From Flectonema sp. DT1601 (lineage: Eukaryota; Euglenozoa; Diplonemea; Diplonemida; Diplonemidae), in NCBI GenBank assembly GCA_964019425.1, contig OZ025794.1, positions 620,001-684,000 on the forward strand: DNA of 64,000 bases. Direction: 5' to 3'. Numbering within the stretch: position 1 is the first letter of the stretch; the number at the start of each line of letters is the position of its first letter. Shown in pieces: positions 30,037 through 41,274 of the stretch. Under the pieces are notes generated by a model, which was not told the DNA's origin, did no database searches, and saw only the letters and a program-made list of their open reading frames with translations. Both the position numbers and the translations under genes were made by a program.

Positions 30037-31203
30037 ATGAACAAACCTCGATATGTTATATCTAACATTCCAGACAAGGGAACTTCACTAACAGCAACCA
30101 GAACTATTTCGGATGGCGTAATATTAAATGAAGAACCTGTCTCTCATGCAAGTACACAAGTAGAAAACACATGTGACTCATGTCTTGCTGTAGATCAAAC
30201 CGGGAAGGAATATCAGCGATGTTCTGGTTGTAAGTTTGTTAGCTATTGTAGTGAGAAGTGTCAAGTAAAAGCATGGAAAAAATGGCATAAACATGAGTGT
30301 AAAGTATTCAAGCACTTACTTGAACAGGGAAAGACTCCAACACCAACTCTTGTACTAACTCACAGAACAATCGTTGCACAGGCTAATGGAACTGGTGATG
30401 TAGTCGATAAGCTAGTTGATCACACGGGAAATTTATCAACTCAAAAACGGGACATGTATTTTCAATTAGGTTGTTTGCTTGCTGAAATGTTAGGTCTCAC
30501 GAAGGGATTTCGCGGCAATAAAAACCATCCATACACCAGCATGGAATCCGTTTTAAATTTATTTGCTAAATTAGAATGCAACAGCTTCAGCATAACCGAC
30601 GGTGACCTGTCAACAGTTGGATACGGTCTTTATAGTGACAGCTGTTTTATTAATCACAGCTGTGAACCGAATGCTGTCGTAGCATATAATGGTGCAGCTT
30701 TAGCCCTGATGCCAATTAGAGACATTCGTCCTGAAGAGGAAATCTTAATTTCGTACATAGAGTTGGCTCAGCTAACATCGGATAGACAGAATGAACTCAG
30801 TGAACGGTACAATTTTACTTGCAGTTGTAAAAGGTGTTCATCAACTGGAGCAGAGTTAGAAAAACGTTTAAACCCATCTGTATTAATTGCAGCTAATAAT
30901 AAAGCAGACGAACTAATCGGTTCAGGCGACTACCAGCAAGCACTGCAACGTTGTGTTGAGGTTCTTCCTTACCTCAGTCTTTACGGTGATGATCAGATCC
31001 ATCCTTCTGTTGGAATGCACTTTTTCAACATCGCTAAACTAAGTTGGAGATTAGAAGACACTCGCAATACTTATGAATTTGGTATGAAAGCTGTGCAGAT
31101 ATTTAAAAAGACTCTCTGTCCTGATTCGTCGTCACTGAGATCAGCTGCAGCCCTGACTGCAGAGGCACATCAATTCCTGTTGAGAGAAGTTAAGAATTTA
31201 TAA
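30037..31203 (+). CDS. SMYD-type MYND/SET protein lysine methyltransferase
   Basis: A 388-residue protein with SMYD architecture. It has a split SET N-part (NIPDKGTSLTATRTIS), then a MYND zinc finger at about 46-88 (CDSC, CSGC, YCSEKC, HKHEC). The SET core at about 195-240 contains the SAM-binding and pseudoknot motif FINHSCEPNAVV and EEILISY. A Cys-rich post-SET follows (FTCSCKRC, about 260-267), then a helical TPR-like C-terminus. SMYD enzymes methylate lysines on histones or cytosolic proteins using S-adenosylmethionine; the key NHSCEPN and post-SET cysteines are present, so it is probably active. An in-frame ATG at 29971 would add 22 hydrophobic residues, but these cover the TTTCTTTTTGCCAG acceptor. 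The ATG at 30037 places the SET start as in the family. Confidence 0.9.
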   Translation: MNKPRYVISNIPDKGTSLTATRTISDGVILNEEPVSHASTQVENTCDSCLAVDQTGKEYQRCSGCKFVSYCSEKCQVKAWKKWHKHECKVFKHLLEQGKTPTPTLVLTHRTIVAQANGTGDVVDKLVDHTGNLSTQKRDMYFQLGCLLAEMLGLTKGFRGNKNHPYTSMESVLNLFAKLECNSFSITDGDLSTVGYGLYSDSCFINHSCEPNAVVAYNGAALALMPIRDIRPEEEILISYIELAQLTSDRQNELSERYNFTCSCKRCSSTGAELEKRLNPSVLIAANNKADELIGSGDYQQALQRCVEVLPYLSLYGDDQIHPSVGMHFFNIAKLSWRLEDTRNTYEFGMKAVQIFKKTLCPDSSSLRSAAALTAEAHQFLLREVKNL

Positions 31204-31507
31204 TAAAAACTCTCAAAATCCTTCGAGGAATTCATTGAAATCGCAGAGGGTTGCACAGTGAAATTCTGCCAAATTTGACAGAGCCGTTAAGTTATTCTAC
31301 CCCATTCCTGCTTTTGGGTTTTCTCATAGTTTATCATACGAAGTTAATGAGCACACAATGCGTCATTTATTTTGAAGTATTTGTCTTGTCAATGTATTAC
31401 GTCTTGTTCCCCCAACAGAAGTGGATGTGATGTCGAGATCCATTCGTTTGATATTTATTCTTATAATAATAAGTTGATTACTTCCTTCGAACAGATTACT
31501 AATATGA
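31204..31507. other. short intergenic region
   Basis: No gene seen. An AACAG acceptor ends at 31494, 13 nt before the giant ORF's ATG. Confidence 0.6.
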
Positions 31508-34500
31508 ATGCTGGTGTACTTCCAAAACACTCTTCTGGTTGCTTTCAGCTACTTGTTAGTTGTCCAGGCAGCCCCACCGACATTTCAGCAAGTGCAGCAA
31601 CTGACTGTTGATGAGGGAACTTTGGGGACTCAGTCAGTTGGGAACTTTATTTTTAATCTCCTCGATGGAGATAATGGTTTAGATGGATTCACTGGATCGA
31701 TTGCTGATGCACAAGTTGTGAATATTGCTCCGAATTCAGATTTTTTTACCGTAATCCCAGCTGTCACACCTCCTGCTAGAAACTGCGATCCAGCTCCTGG
31801 CTGTTCTCTTACTTTGACATACCAACTGGCGCAGTTTGCTTCTGGCGTTGTTACATTTCAGATTCAAATTAATGATGCGGCTTTGGAACCTGGTCCTCTT
31901 ATTCAAACAACACTTACAGTAAGAGAGATTAATAATGCTCCAATACCTGGTTTGGCAACCTCTCTAGGAACTGCTGGTAATCCCGTCACGACTGCTGAAA
32001 ACTCTGGAGCTGTGATAGGAATTCAAGTACTGGCTGTTCCAATACCACCTGGTCCACCACGAACAATTCAAGGACCTGCTCCATTTGGTAATGAAGCAGG
32101 TCAGATCGTAATGAGTATTTCATGTGTTGCTGATAGACCGAATTTATTTGCAGCGATGAATGGACCAGATATAAACCCAACAACAGGTTTGCTTTCATTT
32201 ACTCCTCAGAGAGGAAGAGTTGGAATAACAACAATCTCGTGTGATGTGAGAGATTCCGCAGACGATCCAACAACAACAGCAGATAACGGATCTATTCAAT
32301 TTGTTATTCAAATTATCGCTGGGCAAGATTGCGCTGATGGAGAGGTTGGTGCACTTGCGTGTGATGGGACGTTGCAAACCTGTTCTGACGACGGTCTTCC
32401 TCATGGAGATGATCTTTTAAATAATAATTTCGTTTGCGTCTGCAATAACGGCGGGCAAACATCCCTCCGCCAGGCTGCTCAGTTTTGTGACGACTGTTTC
32501 GCTGGTGCGGCAGGTGCTATCTCTTGTGCAGATGCAACGATACCAGCTCGTTGGCATTGCGTCGACCCTGACCCTAGTCCTGGAGCACAGGGAAATTTTT
32601 TGTGTAACTGCACTAACAATGGAGGAGTTGGAACACCACCAGCTACTTGTGATGATTGTTTAGTTGGAGCTATTGGAACTTTCTTATGTGGACCAACTGC
32701 TTATTGTATTGATCCAGACTTTGGAGATCCCCTTCAACAACGGAACTATCAATGTGTTTGTAATAACAACGCAAACAGAGGAACTCCCTCTGCTAACACT
32801 CCTCCTACTTCATGTGATGACTGTCAATCAGCACCATGTGGGAATGGTCAAACTTGTATGGATCCAGATGCTGGATTACCAGCTCAACAATTTAATTATA
32901 TCTGCACATGTTTAAATGGAGGAGGATCTGCTACAGGAACACCAGCTACTACCTGCAATGATTGTTCTGCGATGCCAAATGTTTGTGGTGTTGGTCAATC
33001 ATGTACTGATACGAATCCAGGTTCGGGATCACAAGGTGACTTCGTATGCAGCTGTGATAATAATAACGGAGTCACAGCTGTTGGTGGTCGAGTTCCTTTT
33101 TGTGATGATTGCAGTGCATCTCCTTGTGGAGACCCAACTCAGCAAGTCTGTTTTGATCCGAATCCAATCTCAGGATCATATCTTGACTTCACTTGTACCT
33201 GTAATAATGGAATAAATTATGGAGTTTTACCAATTGGTCAACAGGTAGGAAGTATCGCAATCTGTCCTCGACCTCCAACATTCACACCTGGGGTTACTAT
33301 CATTAGAGTTTCTGAAGAGTTGAGTCGAGAGTTTCTAAACAACGGAATGATCTGGACAGCAGGACCAGGAATCGTATCTGGTTATAATAGATTATGGGCT
33401 ACTGTAATCTCTGATGCAGAAGGTCTCAATGGAATTGACAGTATGACGCAATCTCGTGAATTTCGATTGCGATTCTTATCTGGAAGTAGTTTCGGTTCCA
33501 GTACGAACGCAACAGACATGTTCCTACCTGGTGCACCTCCTTTTGTTGATAGCAGTGGGCGATTATCATTTAATCTTCGTCATAATGCTTGGGGAATAGC
33601 GACATACTCTGTTGTGTTAGTTGATAGTGGAGAGCCATCAAGGTTTACTGGAAATCAGAATTCTATTTGTGAAAACAGTGATATCTGGTGTACTTCTGCC
33701 AGGATTGCAACTCTAACAATAGAAGTAGTTCCAGAGAATGATCCTCCGTCATTTAATTGTACTAATCAAACGATAACTGTTTTTGAAAACTCTGGTCCTA
33801 TTAATCTACAGCAGTGGGCTGTTAATGTGTCAGCTGGTCAGTTTGAAGATGCTAATTTACAAGGTTTAGAATTCAAAGTGTACAACGATAATCCTGGTTT
33901 ATTTGCTAACCAACCTCATGTTGATCATGACGGTGTCAGTACGACAGCAGATTTAAGGTTTGAACCTTTACTTAATGCTGAGGGTGAAGCAAATGTTGTA
34001 ATTGAACTTTGGGACTCTGGTCAAGATGTTGATGGTTCAGTTCGTAGGCAATCCGCTACCTGTAATACGATTAGAATAGTTGTGTTGGATGTCAATCAGA
34101 TTCCAACATTTTCTAATCAAGGTGACGTTACTGTTCTTGAAGACGCTCCAAGATCAACTATTGCGAAGTGGGCTCGAGAAATATCAGCTGGAGCTTGGGA
34201 TGGATCCAGGGGTAACCAAGCACCAAATGATGCTTCTAGGAATGTTTGGTTTAGATTGGTATATCAAAATGCTACGAAAGATTCTCGCAAGTTACGTGAA
34301 CTCCCAACCATTCATCCTGTCACTGGCGATCTAACTGTTTGGCCAACAGCAGATGAGAACACTGCTCTTCCTGATGGACCGATCCTATTTAATGTAACAC
34401 TTGTTGATTCACTTGGAAGGGAATCAATAATTCATACTTTAACACTTCATATTACTCCTATTGATGATCCTAGTACATTCTTATCAGGTCTACCAAGGAT

Positions 34501-37500
34501 TTCTGTATTAGAAGATAGTGGTCTTTATAACAGTACTTGGGCAACACAAATATCAGTTGGAAGGTATGAGGGAGCTCAGTTGCCTGCGGAGTTTATAATT
34601 CAGACGGTGCAGGTGACGACTAATACACAAAATCAACAGCTATTCGAGGGGATGGGTCCTCAGGTTGATTCAAATGGAATGTTAACTTTTACTCCTGCGG
34701 CGAATCAAAGTGGTGAAGCGACGATTGCGATATCAATTGTAGGGGGTACTTCATCATCAACAGCTGTTCTTGTAATCAATATCATTCCAGTAAATGATCA
34801 ACCGTATTTTACATTGTTTCAAGATGTTATATTTACTATGAAATCATCCGGTCCTCAGACAGTAAGAAGCTTCTTTAATGATATCCTACCTGGTCCTGTT
34901 GACGAGTATTCACAATCTGTGTCGTTGTTAATTCAAACAAATAATTCGAATTTGTTCATCGAAGAACCTCGAACGTTATATAATGGAGGGGGTTCGGCAG
35001 ACTTGTTTTTTACTCCTTCAGATTCATTAAGTGGAGTGGCTCTCGTGACAATTAGGGGAACTGATAACGGTGGTGTAGCTCAGGGAGGTCAAAATACTTT
35101 AACCAGAACTTTTTTAATTGTTGTTAGCGATGTCAACAACCCTCCTACATTCGTTAAAGGCTCAGATATTATTTTATTGGAAGACGCATGTTTGGCATCA
35201 GCTCCGTGTAATTTTTCAAACTGGGCTACGAGAATTTCACCAGGTTCTGGTGAAGATCAATTTCAAAGTTTGACTTTTATAGTTCGACCGTTTGTTGATA
35301 GTTTCTTAGATGAAATTCAAGTGATCGGATATCCAGGAATTGATGCAGGGAGATTATCTATATCGTTAGTTCCAAATAACAGTGGAGTTTCCATGGTTAC
35401 AGCAACTGCCATAGACTCGATGAATTTAACATCTTCACCTCAGACATTCTTAGTGACAGTCCGACCAGTTAACGACGCTCCGTCGTTCGATACTGGAGCT
35501 GATATTTTCTTAGATGAATGTCTGACAGTACTCCCTTGTAGTTATTCCTTTCCAGGATGGGTTAATAATGTTATTGTTGGTCCACCTGATGAATCAGGTC
35601 AGACAATGACGTACACGGTAGATACTAATAGCCCAAATCTTTTTAGTATACCACCTCAGATCAATCCTGTCACTGGAACGTTAACCTTCTCTCTGAATCA
35701 GTATCAAAATTCTGCTGGAGTTCCGCTATCGTTTCTTATAACTGGATGTGATTCAGGAGGTAGACAAAATGGTGGACAAGACTGCGTGATGAGAAGTTTT
35801 AACCTAACTGTAGGAACAGTAAACTCTGGATCATTCTTTCAATCTGGAGCAGCAGTAGTTGCGATTGAAGATGAGGGTTTAGTCCTTCGTAGGAATTGGG
35901 CAACCAACACAACAACTGGTCGCACTAATGGTCAAAGTAACATAGCTGGTCAGGTAACATGTTTTCCTAATGACCCGTCTTTGTTTTCATCAATCACTCC
36001 GAATGTTAATATTAGTATCCCATCGGGTGATCTTCAGTTTGTTACGGCACCTAATCAACATGGAGTCACTATTGTATCTTGTAATGGACTTGTTGGATCA
36101 AATACAACGTTGAATGAGAAATTCATGGTTACAATTCTACCTGTTAACGATGCTCCCACATTTCAACTTAGAAACTTATCACTTGCGCTTAATACTACAA
36201 CAGGAACAGGTTCTGGAATTGTGTTGGTTGGAAATAATCGAACAGCGATATTTGATCCTAACCTGTTCTGGGCACAAGGACTCGTAATTATTGATCAAAA
36301 CACGACTGTTCCATTCCCTGGAGTACTGCCAGGGACTAATAGAGTTCCTGGTCCTGGTGGGTCATTTGGAATAGTTCAGCAATTCAATCAAAACTACGTA
36401 ATATCCGGCAGGGATGTTGTTGTATTAGAAAACTGGGGTAACTCCCCAATGAGTGGAGGTTCTGGTTATGTGATTCAATACTTAGAACCATCTGCGATAT
36501 CTGCTGGGGCACCTGATGAAGATCTGACACAAGATCTCACATTTGAAACTGTTTGTACGAATACTGCTCTGTTCACAAGCCCTCCAGAAGTTTCTTCAAG
36601 TGGGATATTAGTTTTTAAATTGAGAGAAAAGTTATCAGGGAATGCTTACTGTACAATAACACTCGTCGACAATGGAGATACTCTGAGAGGGGGAATTCGT
36701 CGTTCAGCTCCACTAACTTTTTCAATTGTTGTACTGGACGTTAATAACCCTCCAGAGTTTACTCGAGGTCCTGATGTTGTTGTACTTGAAGACGTCTACT
36801 CTGAACAGAGATATAGACAAGACTGGGCCTCAAATATTAATTCAGGTGATGCTGGTGTTCCTGCTTCTGAAGTAGCACTTCGGTATCTTGAAAATAACTC
36901 AACCGCAGTAAGTGATTTATCATTTGTAGTTGATCCTTTTTTTGAACCATGGCCTACATCAGGTGTACTGAGTTTTCAATTAGGTAGAAATGAGTTTGGA
37001 ACAGCTGAAGGATTCGTTTTTGCAATCGATTCATCAGGTGCGACATCGGAACGATCAAGTTTAACAATAACAGTGTTACCTGTCAATGATGCTCCTTTAT
37101 TCACACTAAAGAGAACTATAATAAGATCAATTGAAGATGTTGGTCGATTATCAATCGACATTATTGAAAATGCATCCCCTGGACCAACCAACGAGGCTGG
37201 TCAACTTCTTAGATGGGAAGTAACTCGAATCCCACCTCAGTCATCTTCATCACTACAATCACAGAGAGAGATTATCTTCGCTGAAGACCCAAGAATAATA
37301 CCAACAACAGTAACAGACCAGTTCAATATTACATTCTTATCGGAACTAGATTCTTGGGGTACAGGAAGATACGACATCTGTTTAATAGACGACGGAGGTA
37401 CTGCAAACGGAGGGATTGATAGGTTTTGTCAACAAATTCAATTCGAAATAAGTTCCGTCAACGACCCCCCGAGAGCAGTAACAAGTGGAGCAATTCAACT

Positions 37501-40500
37501 AAAAGAAGACAGCGGACTAACAACAATAAGATCATGGATATCAATGATTAATCCTGGACCACAAGATGAGATCCTTGGTGTTGGACAAACTGGAACAGTC
37601 AGTACCAATAATGCAATTGTTGTTGGAGCAGTGTCATGTCCGACTACACCAGTGTTGTTAAACTCTGTACCGACTATTGTATATCCCCCAGGTGATATAA
37701 CAATAGACTTAATACCTAATTACTTTGGTCAGATTAACTGTACTGTTTCTATCCAAGACTCTGGTGGATCAGTTGCTGTAGTTGAGATTCCAATAGAAGT
37801 AGTTCCCGTTAATGATATGCCTCAATTCACAGGAATAACTTCATTAGTTGAGGTATTTGAGGATTCAACTGCGTTCAGGAGTATGTTCGCGACCAGTCTT
37901 AGCATTGGTCATAGTACTGAAGTATCGTCACAGAGATATTCTTTTTTATTAACTCCAACAGCAGCTCGTCTTGGAGTATCTAACGGGATTGGTGACATTA
38001 TAAGAGACCACACTGCTCCTGTTGTTGGGGATAATATCGGACCTGTTGATGCTGAGAATCAATTGTTTGTAACAAATCCAACAATAACACTAATGGGACA
38101 GTCTGCTTATCTATCCTTCGTACCTGCACCTGATCAATACGGAGAGGTTTCTTATAATGTTCAACTAGTTGATAATGGAGGAATTCTAAACGGAGGAATC
38201 GATAGATCAGTTGCTGTTCCGTTAACAGTTCGAGTATTGTCAGTAAATGATATGCCATTCTTGGCTTCGAATTCAACTTTGTTGTCATCACCTCCTGTTA
38301 TTACTATTTTAGAAGATCAGTCTCAGTCACAACCAAATAATATTTTACAAGTACCAGCTCAGTTCACTATAATAAGAGGTCCAGATAATGAAAATTGGCA
38401 ATCAGTTACCTACACTGTAGCATGGCCTTCTGATAACACGACATTGTTTGCACAGCCTCCAGCGATTCATAGTACAGCACTTCAGCTTGGTGATGATAAT
38501 ATGTTAGTGATTTCACAACAAAAAGATGCATTTGGTCAAATAAGATTAACAGTTAGAGCTGTAGACTCTGGAGGTACTTTACGAGGTGGAATAGATGAAA
38601 GTGTTGATTTCTTTATCGACATAGTGATCCTACCTGTGAATGATCCTCCTGGAGTTGTATTCGGATCTGGTGCGAACTTCAGTAATGGTGTTATTACTAT
38701 TCTGGAAGACACACCAACAACAACTAATGGGTTTATATTAAGATTTTATGGAGGGGGATCTCCAGACAGTACTTATGAAAATAGTCAAGTGGTTGATGTA
38801 ATAAGTTCTGGTCCACAACAGGGACAATTAGTATCAACTGTTCAAGTCTTCGCTGATGGAACTGTTACAATAAATCCTTTATTAAATGCGAATGGTCAAA
38901 CAACTGGTTGGGTTCAATTAAGAGATAATGGAGGATTATCAAACGGAGGTCAAGACACTTCAAGGATAACTTTCACAATAAATATAACACCAGTAAATGA
39001 CGCTCCTTCATTCAATGTAATTCAACAGACTGTGACGGTTAAAGAAGATTGTGGATTGGTTACAATTAATGATGTCATCGCTCAAGCAATTGCTGGACCT
39101 CCAGATGAGGCTTCGCAAGATTTATTCTTTCGAGTTCTTGTAGAAGGTGTCACAGCTGATCAGCCCATTACTTCAATTTTTACAGTAGCTCCTGATATCC
39201 CTGATGCTGCTATTGGATCTCTTCGATTTGAACCAACAGCTGACTACTTTGGTAATGTTAGGCTTTCTATTCAATTGTGTGATAGCGGAGGTAATGACAA
39301 TGGAGGAATTAATTGTTCTCCCTTTCAGGTTGTTAATATTGTGATTGTCGGAGTAAATGATATTCCAACCTTCACACCAGGACCACCTATTATAACAACA
39401 TCACTATCACAAGGTCAATACACAAGCTCTTGGGCTACAAATATCAGAGGAGGACCAGCAAATGAACGTCAAGACCAGTCTGTTGTATTTGTTATCAGTT
39501 CACTTAGTAATCCGTCATTATTCTCAACTGGAGGATCACCAGCAATATCAAACACCGGACAGTTAACGTTTACTCAGTCTGGGACTACAGCTGGTAATTC
39601 TACAATGTTAGTCATGTTGAGAGATGATTTAGGGACTGATACTCCACCTTATAGAGTAACAATTCAAGTTCTTGATGATGTTAATCCTCCTTTAGTAGCT
39701 ATACTTGATTCTCCTTTTGATGATTTCAACCGAATTAATTTTGCGAATGACGTTGCTAGAAATCTTCAAATAGACAGCACCTGTATCATAGTGTTAGACG
39801 TACAGCCGAGTACGGTTAGAGTTCGGTTTCGTTTTTCAGAAACATGCACTACTGCTAACCCAGACGTGAGCAATCAATTCTTAAGTACGGCAGCACAGGT
39901 ACCTCCTTCTCAGTTAGCTACCGACTTGCGTGTTATTTCATCTTTTAAAGACAACGGAAACCCCCCAGCAGCTGGTCCTGCTGGAAATCCAATAACAGTG
40001 GCCTCGCCTGCCTCAGGGGACGACACTCTTGTTTATGTTTTAATTGCTGTAGGTGTGGTGTTGGTACTGTTGGTAATCGCTATTGTATTTTGCATCAGAA
40101 GGTGGCTGAAAAAAAAGAGGGAATTGGCTGCAGCAGAAGAAGCATCTATTGAACGGCACTCGGTGGGTTACGGTCCGTCAGGTCCTGGTTTTGCGAGATA
40201 CCCAGCGGGATCAATTCAAAGTTACTTTCCGGGTGATGCTCCTGCAGGGATGGTTGACGGACCGACTATCGATCCTGATGTTCCGCGACTTGGTCAAGGA
40301 TATCATGCTGAGAGAGGTCAAACTGAAGAATTCCCAGGGTCAGCACACCGAACTGTTAATCTCTTACAAGATTCTCAGGAAATGAAACAATTCTCTTCCC
40401 AGTCGTCGTCTCTCACAACTGGAGTTCCTTCTTCAAAGAGTGATAACAATAATAGCGTTTACTCTGCGGTATCACATCGAAATTCCTCTGAGAACCCGAT

Positions 40501-40684
40501 TGATATGATGTTTGGTCAACCAGTAGTTCACACTGTTGGTACTGGTATTGTTGACAAGAATGCTTCTACTGCTGTCTTGGCTAACCAACAGTTCAGTGAA
40601 AGCAATCAAGATCAGCAAAGGGATACGATAGTAGAAGAAGATGATGGTGATGAAGAAGAAGAAGAAGAAATAATAATTCCTTAG
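31508..40684 (+). CDS. giant cadherin-like, EGF-like type I membrane protein (3058 aa)
   Basis: A single uninterrupted frame. Residues 1-22 are a signal peptide (MLVYFQNTLLVAFSYLLVVQ). Residues about 272-595 are a Cys-rich array of about six EGF-like repeats. Each has a CDDC or CNDC pair, then CG-GQ-C-DP, then a C-C-N-NG step (CQSAPCGNGQTCMDPD is typical). From about 600 to 2725 come tandem cadherin-like/Ig-like domains of about 110-130 residues, marked by VNDAPSF, VNNPPTF, VNDPP and similar joints and by LEDSG starts. A TM helix spans about 2840-2863 (YVLIAVGVVLVLLVIAIVFC), then comes a 190-residue cytoplasmic tail ending in an acidic run. Predicted role: surface adhesion or prey/substrate contact, probably calcium-dependent. 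An overlapping ATG in another frame at 31504 reads a short product and is not used here. Confidence 0.93.
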   Translation: MLVYFQNTLLVAFSYLLVVQAAPPTFQQVQQLTVDEGTLGTQSVGNFIFNLLDGDNGLDGFTGSIADAQVVNIAPNSDFFTVIPAVTPPARNCDPAPGCSLTLTYQLAQFASGVVTFQIQINDAALEPGPLIQTTLTVREINNAPIPGLATSLGTAGNPVTTAENSGAVIGIQVLAVPIPPGPPRTIQGPAPFGNEAGQIVMSISCVADRPNLFAAMNGPDINPTTGLLSFTPQRGRVGITTISCDVRDSADDPTTTADNGSIQFVIQIIAGQDCADGEVGALACDGTLQTCSDDGLPHGDDLLNNNFVCVCNNGGQTSLRQAAQFCDDCFAGAAGAISCADATIPARWHCVDPDPSPGAQGNFLCNCTNNGGVGTPPATCDDCLVGAIGTFLCGPTAYCIDPDFGDPLQQRNYQCVCNNNANRGTPSANTPPTSCDDCQSAPCGNGQTCMDPDAGLPAQQFNYICTCLNGGGSATGTPATTCNDCSAMPNVCGVGQSCTDTNPGSGSQGDFVCSCDNNNGVTAVGGRVPFCDDCSASPCGDPTQQVCFDPNPISGSYLDFTCTCNNGINYGVLPIGQQVGSIAICPRPPTFTPGVTIIRVSEELSREFLNNGMIWTAGPGIVSGYNRLWATVISDAEGLNGIDSMTQSREFRLRFLSGSSFGSSTNATDMFLPGAPPFVDSSGRLSFNLRHNAWGIATYSVVLVDSGEPSRFTGNQNSICENSDIWCTSARIATLTIEVVPENDPPSFNCTNQTITVFENSGPINLQQWAVNVSAGQFEDANLQGLEFKVYNDNPGLFANQPHVDHDGVSTTADLRFEPLLNAEGEANVVIELWDSGQDVDGSVRRQSATCNTIRIVVLDVNQIPTFSNQGDVTVLEDAPRSTIAKWAREISAGAWDGSRGNQAPNDASRNVWFRLVYQNATKDSRKLRELPTIHPVTGDLTVWPTADENTALPDGPILFNVTLVDSLGRESIIHTLTLHITPIDDPSTFLSGLPRISVLEDSGLYNSTWATQISVGRYEGAQLPAEFIIQTVQVTTNTQNQQLFEGMGPQVDSNGMLTFTPAANQSGEATIAISIVGGTSSSTAVLVINIIPVNDQPYFTLFQDVIFTMKSSGPQTVRSFFNDILPGPVDEYSQSVSLLIQTNNSNLFIEEPRTLYNGGGSADLFFTPSDSLSGVALVTIRGTDNGGVAQGGQNTLTRTFLIVVSDVNNPPTFVKGSDIILLEDACLASAPCNFSNWATRISPGSGEDQFQSLTFIVRPFVDSFLDEIQVIGYPGIDAGRLSISLVPNNSGVSMVTATAIDSMNLTSSPQTFLVTVRPVNDAPSFDTGADIFLDECLTVLPCSYSFPGWVNNVIVGPPDESGQTMTYTVDTNSPNLFSIPPQINPVTGTLTFSLNQYQNSAGVPLSFLITGCDSGGRQNGGQDCVMRSFNLTVGTVNSGSFFQSGAAVVAIEDEGLVLRRNWATNTTTGRTNGQSNIAGQVTCFPNDPSLFSSITPNVNISIPSGDLQFVTAPNQHGVTIVSCNGLVGSNTTLNEKFMVTILPVNDAPTFQLRNLSLALNTTTGTGSGIVLVGNNRTAIFDPNLFWAQGLVIIDQNTTVPFPGVLPGTNRVPGPGGSFGIVQQFNQNYVISGRDVVVLENWGNSPMSGGSGYVIQYLEPSAISAGAPDEDLTQDLTFETVCTNTALFTSPPEVSSSGILVFKLREKLSGNAYCTITLVDNGDTLRGGIRRSAPLTFSIVVLDVNNPPEFTRGPDVVVLEDVYSEQRYRQDWASNINSGDAGVPASEVALRYLENNSTAVSDLSFVVDPFFEPWPTSGVLSFQLGRNEFGTAEGFVFAIDSSGATSERSSLTITVLPVNDAPLFTLKRTIIRSIEDVGRLSIDIIENASPGPTNEAGQLLRWEVTRIPPQSSSSLQSQREIIFAEDPRIIPTTVTDQFNITFLSELDSWGTGRYDICLIDDGGTANGGIDRFCQQIQFEISSVNDPPRAVTSGAIQLKEDSGLTTIRSWISMINPGPQDEILGVGQTGTVSTNNAIVVGAVSCPTTPVLLNSVPTIVYPPGDITIDLIPNYFGQINCTVSIQDSGGSVAVVEIPIEVVPVNDMPQFTGITSLVEVFEDSTAFRSMFATSLSIGHSTEVSSQRYSFLLTPTAARLGVSNGIGDIIRDHTAPVVGDNIGPVDAENQLFVTNPTITLMGQSAYLSFVPAPDQYGEVSYNVQLVDNGGILNGGIDRSVAVPLTVRVLSVNDMPFLASNSTLLSSPPVITILEDQSQSQPNNILQVPAQFTIIRGPDNENWQSVTYTVAWPSDNTTLFAQPPAIHSTALQLGDDNMLVISQQKDAFGQIRLTVRAVDSGGTLRGGIDESVDFFIDIVILPVNDPPGVVFGSGANFSNGVITILEDTPTTTNGFILRFYGGGSPDSTYENSQVVDVISSGPQQGQLVSTVQVFADGTVTINPLLNANGQTTGWVQLRDNGGLSNGGQDTSRITFTINITPVNDAPSFNVIQQTVTVKEDCGLVTINDVIAQAIAGPPDEASQDLFFRVLVEGVTADQPITSIFTVAPDIPDAAIGSLRFEPTADYFGNVRLSIQLCDSGGNDNGGINCSPFQVVNIVIVGVNDIPTFTPGPPIITTSLSQGQYTSSWATNIRGGPANERQDQSVVFVISSLSNPSLFSTGGSPAISNTGQLTFTQSGTTAGNSTMLVMLRDDLGTDTPPYRVTIQVLDDVNPPLVAILDSPFDDFNRINFANDVARNLQIDSTCIIVLDVQPSTVRVRFRFSETCTTANPDVSNQFLSTAAQVPPSQLATDLRVISSFKDNGNPPAAGPAGNPITVASPASGDDTLVYVLIAVGVVLVLLVIAIVFCIRRWLKKKRELAAAEEASIERHSVGYGPSGPGFARYPAGSIQSYFPGDAPAGMVDGPTIDPDVPRLGQGYHAERGQTEEFPGSAHRTVNLLQDSQEMKQFSSQSSSLTTGVPSSKSDNNNSVYSAVSHRNSSENPIDMMFGQPVVHTVGTGIVDKNASTAVLANQQFSESNQDQQRDTIVEEDDGDEEEEEEIIIP

Positions 40685-41274
40685 TAACATGTGTTCTGTA
40701 ATTCCTTATATGTGTTTTCTTATTTTAGAAATTAAAACAAACTTTTCATGTCGCAATAGATTAGCGACTGATTCATCATTTATTAGTTGTCAGTTTTTTC
40801 TTTTTGTTGTTGTTGCAATTTTCATAAATTGAGAACGTTCATAGATCGCAACGTTAACAGTTTAAGAAAAATGCAAATTAAAATAATAAAACAAAATAAA
40901 TGTTATCGATAAGTTCATCATAACCAACAAAAAAAAAAAAAAAACGCCTTCTTTTTTCTCTTTCTATTTTCTGTTTGTCAGTAGTTGTGTCACACACACA
41001 CGTGTAAGTTAGATTTAACAAAAAAAAAAAAGAAATATAGATATATTTATAGATAATAGTTGTATGTGCATATTGTGTTTAAATTATAACTTTGTTTTTC
41101 CCTTTTTTTTTAAACAGCAACGGGTGTTTTTGTATATGGATATAGTCGGAGAAGAAACTATTCAGATTGAAAATCGATGCTTCTTTTGTCTGCGCGTTTT
41201 TAACGAAAATATAAAAGCTAATTATTTTATTATACTTACAGTTCGGGGTCCTTCCCCCTCTCCCCTTACAAACA
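40685..41274. other. intergenic region
   Basis: No gene seen. Contains A runs near 40928-40943 and 41020-41031. A TATACTTACAG acceptor ends at 41241, followed by a C/T-rich leader. Confidence 0.6.
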
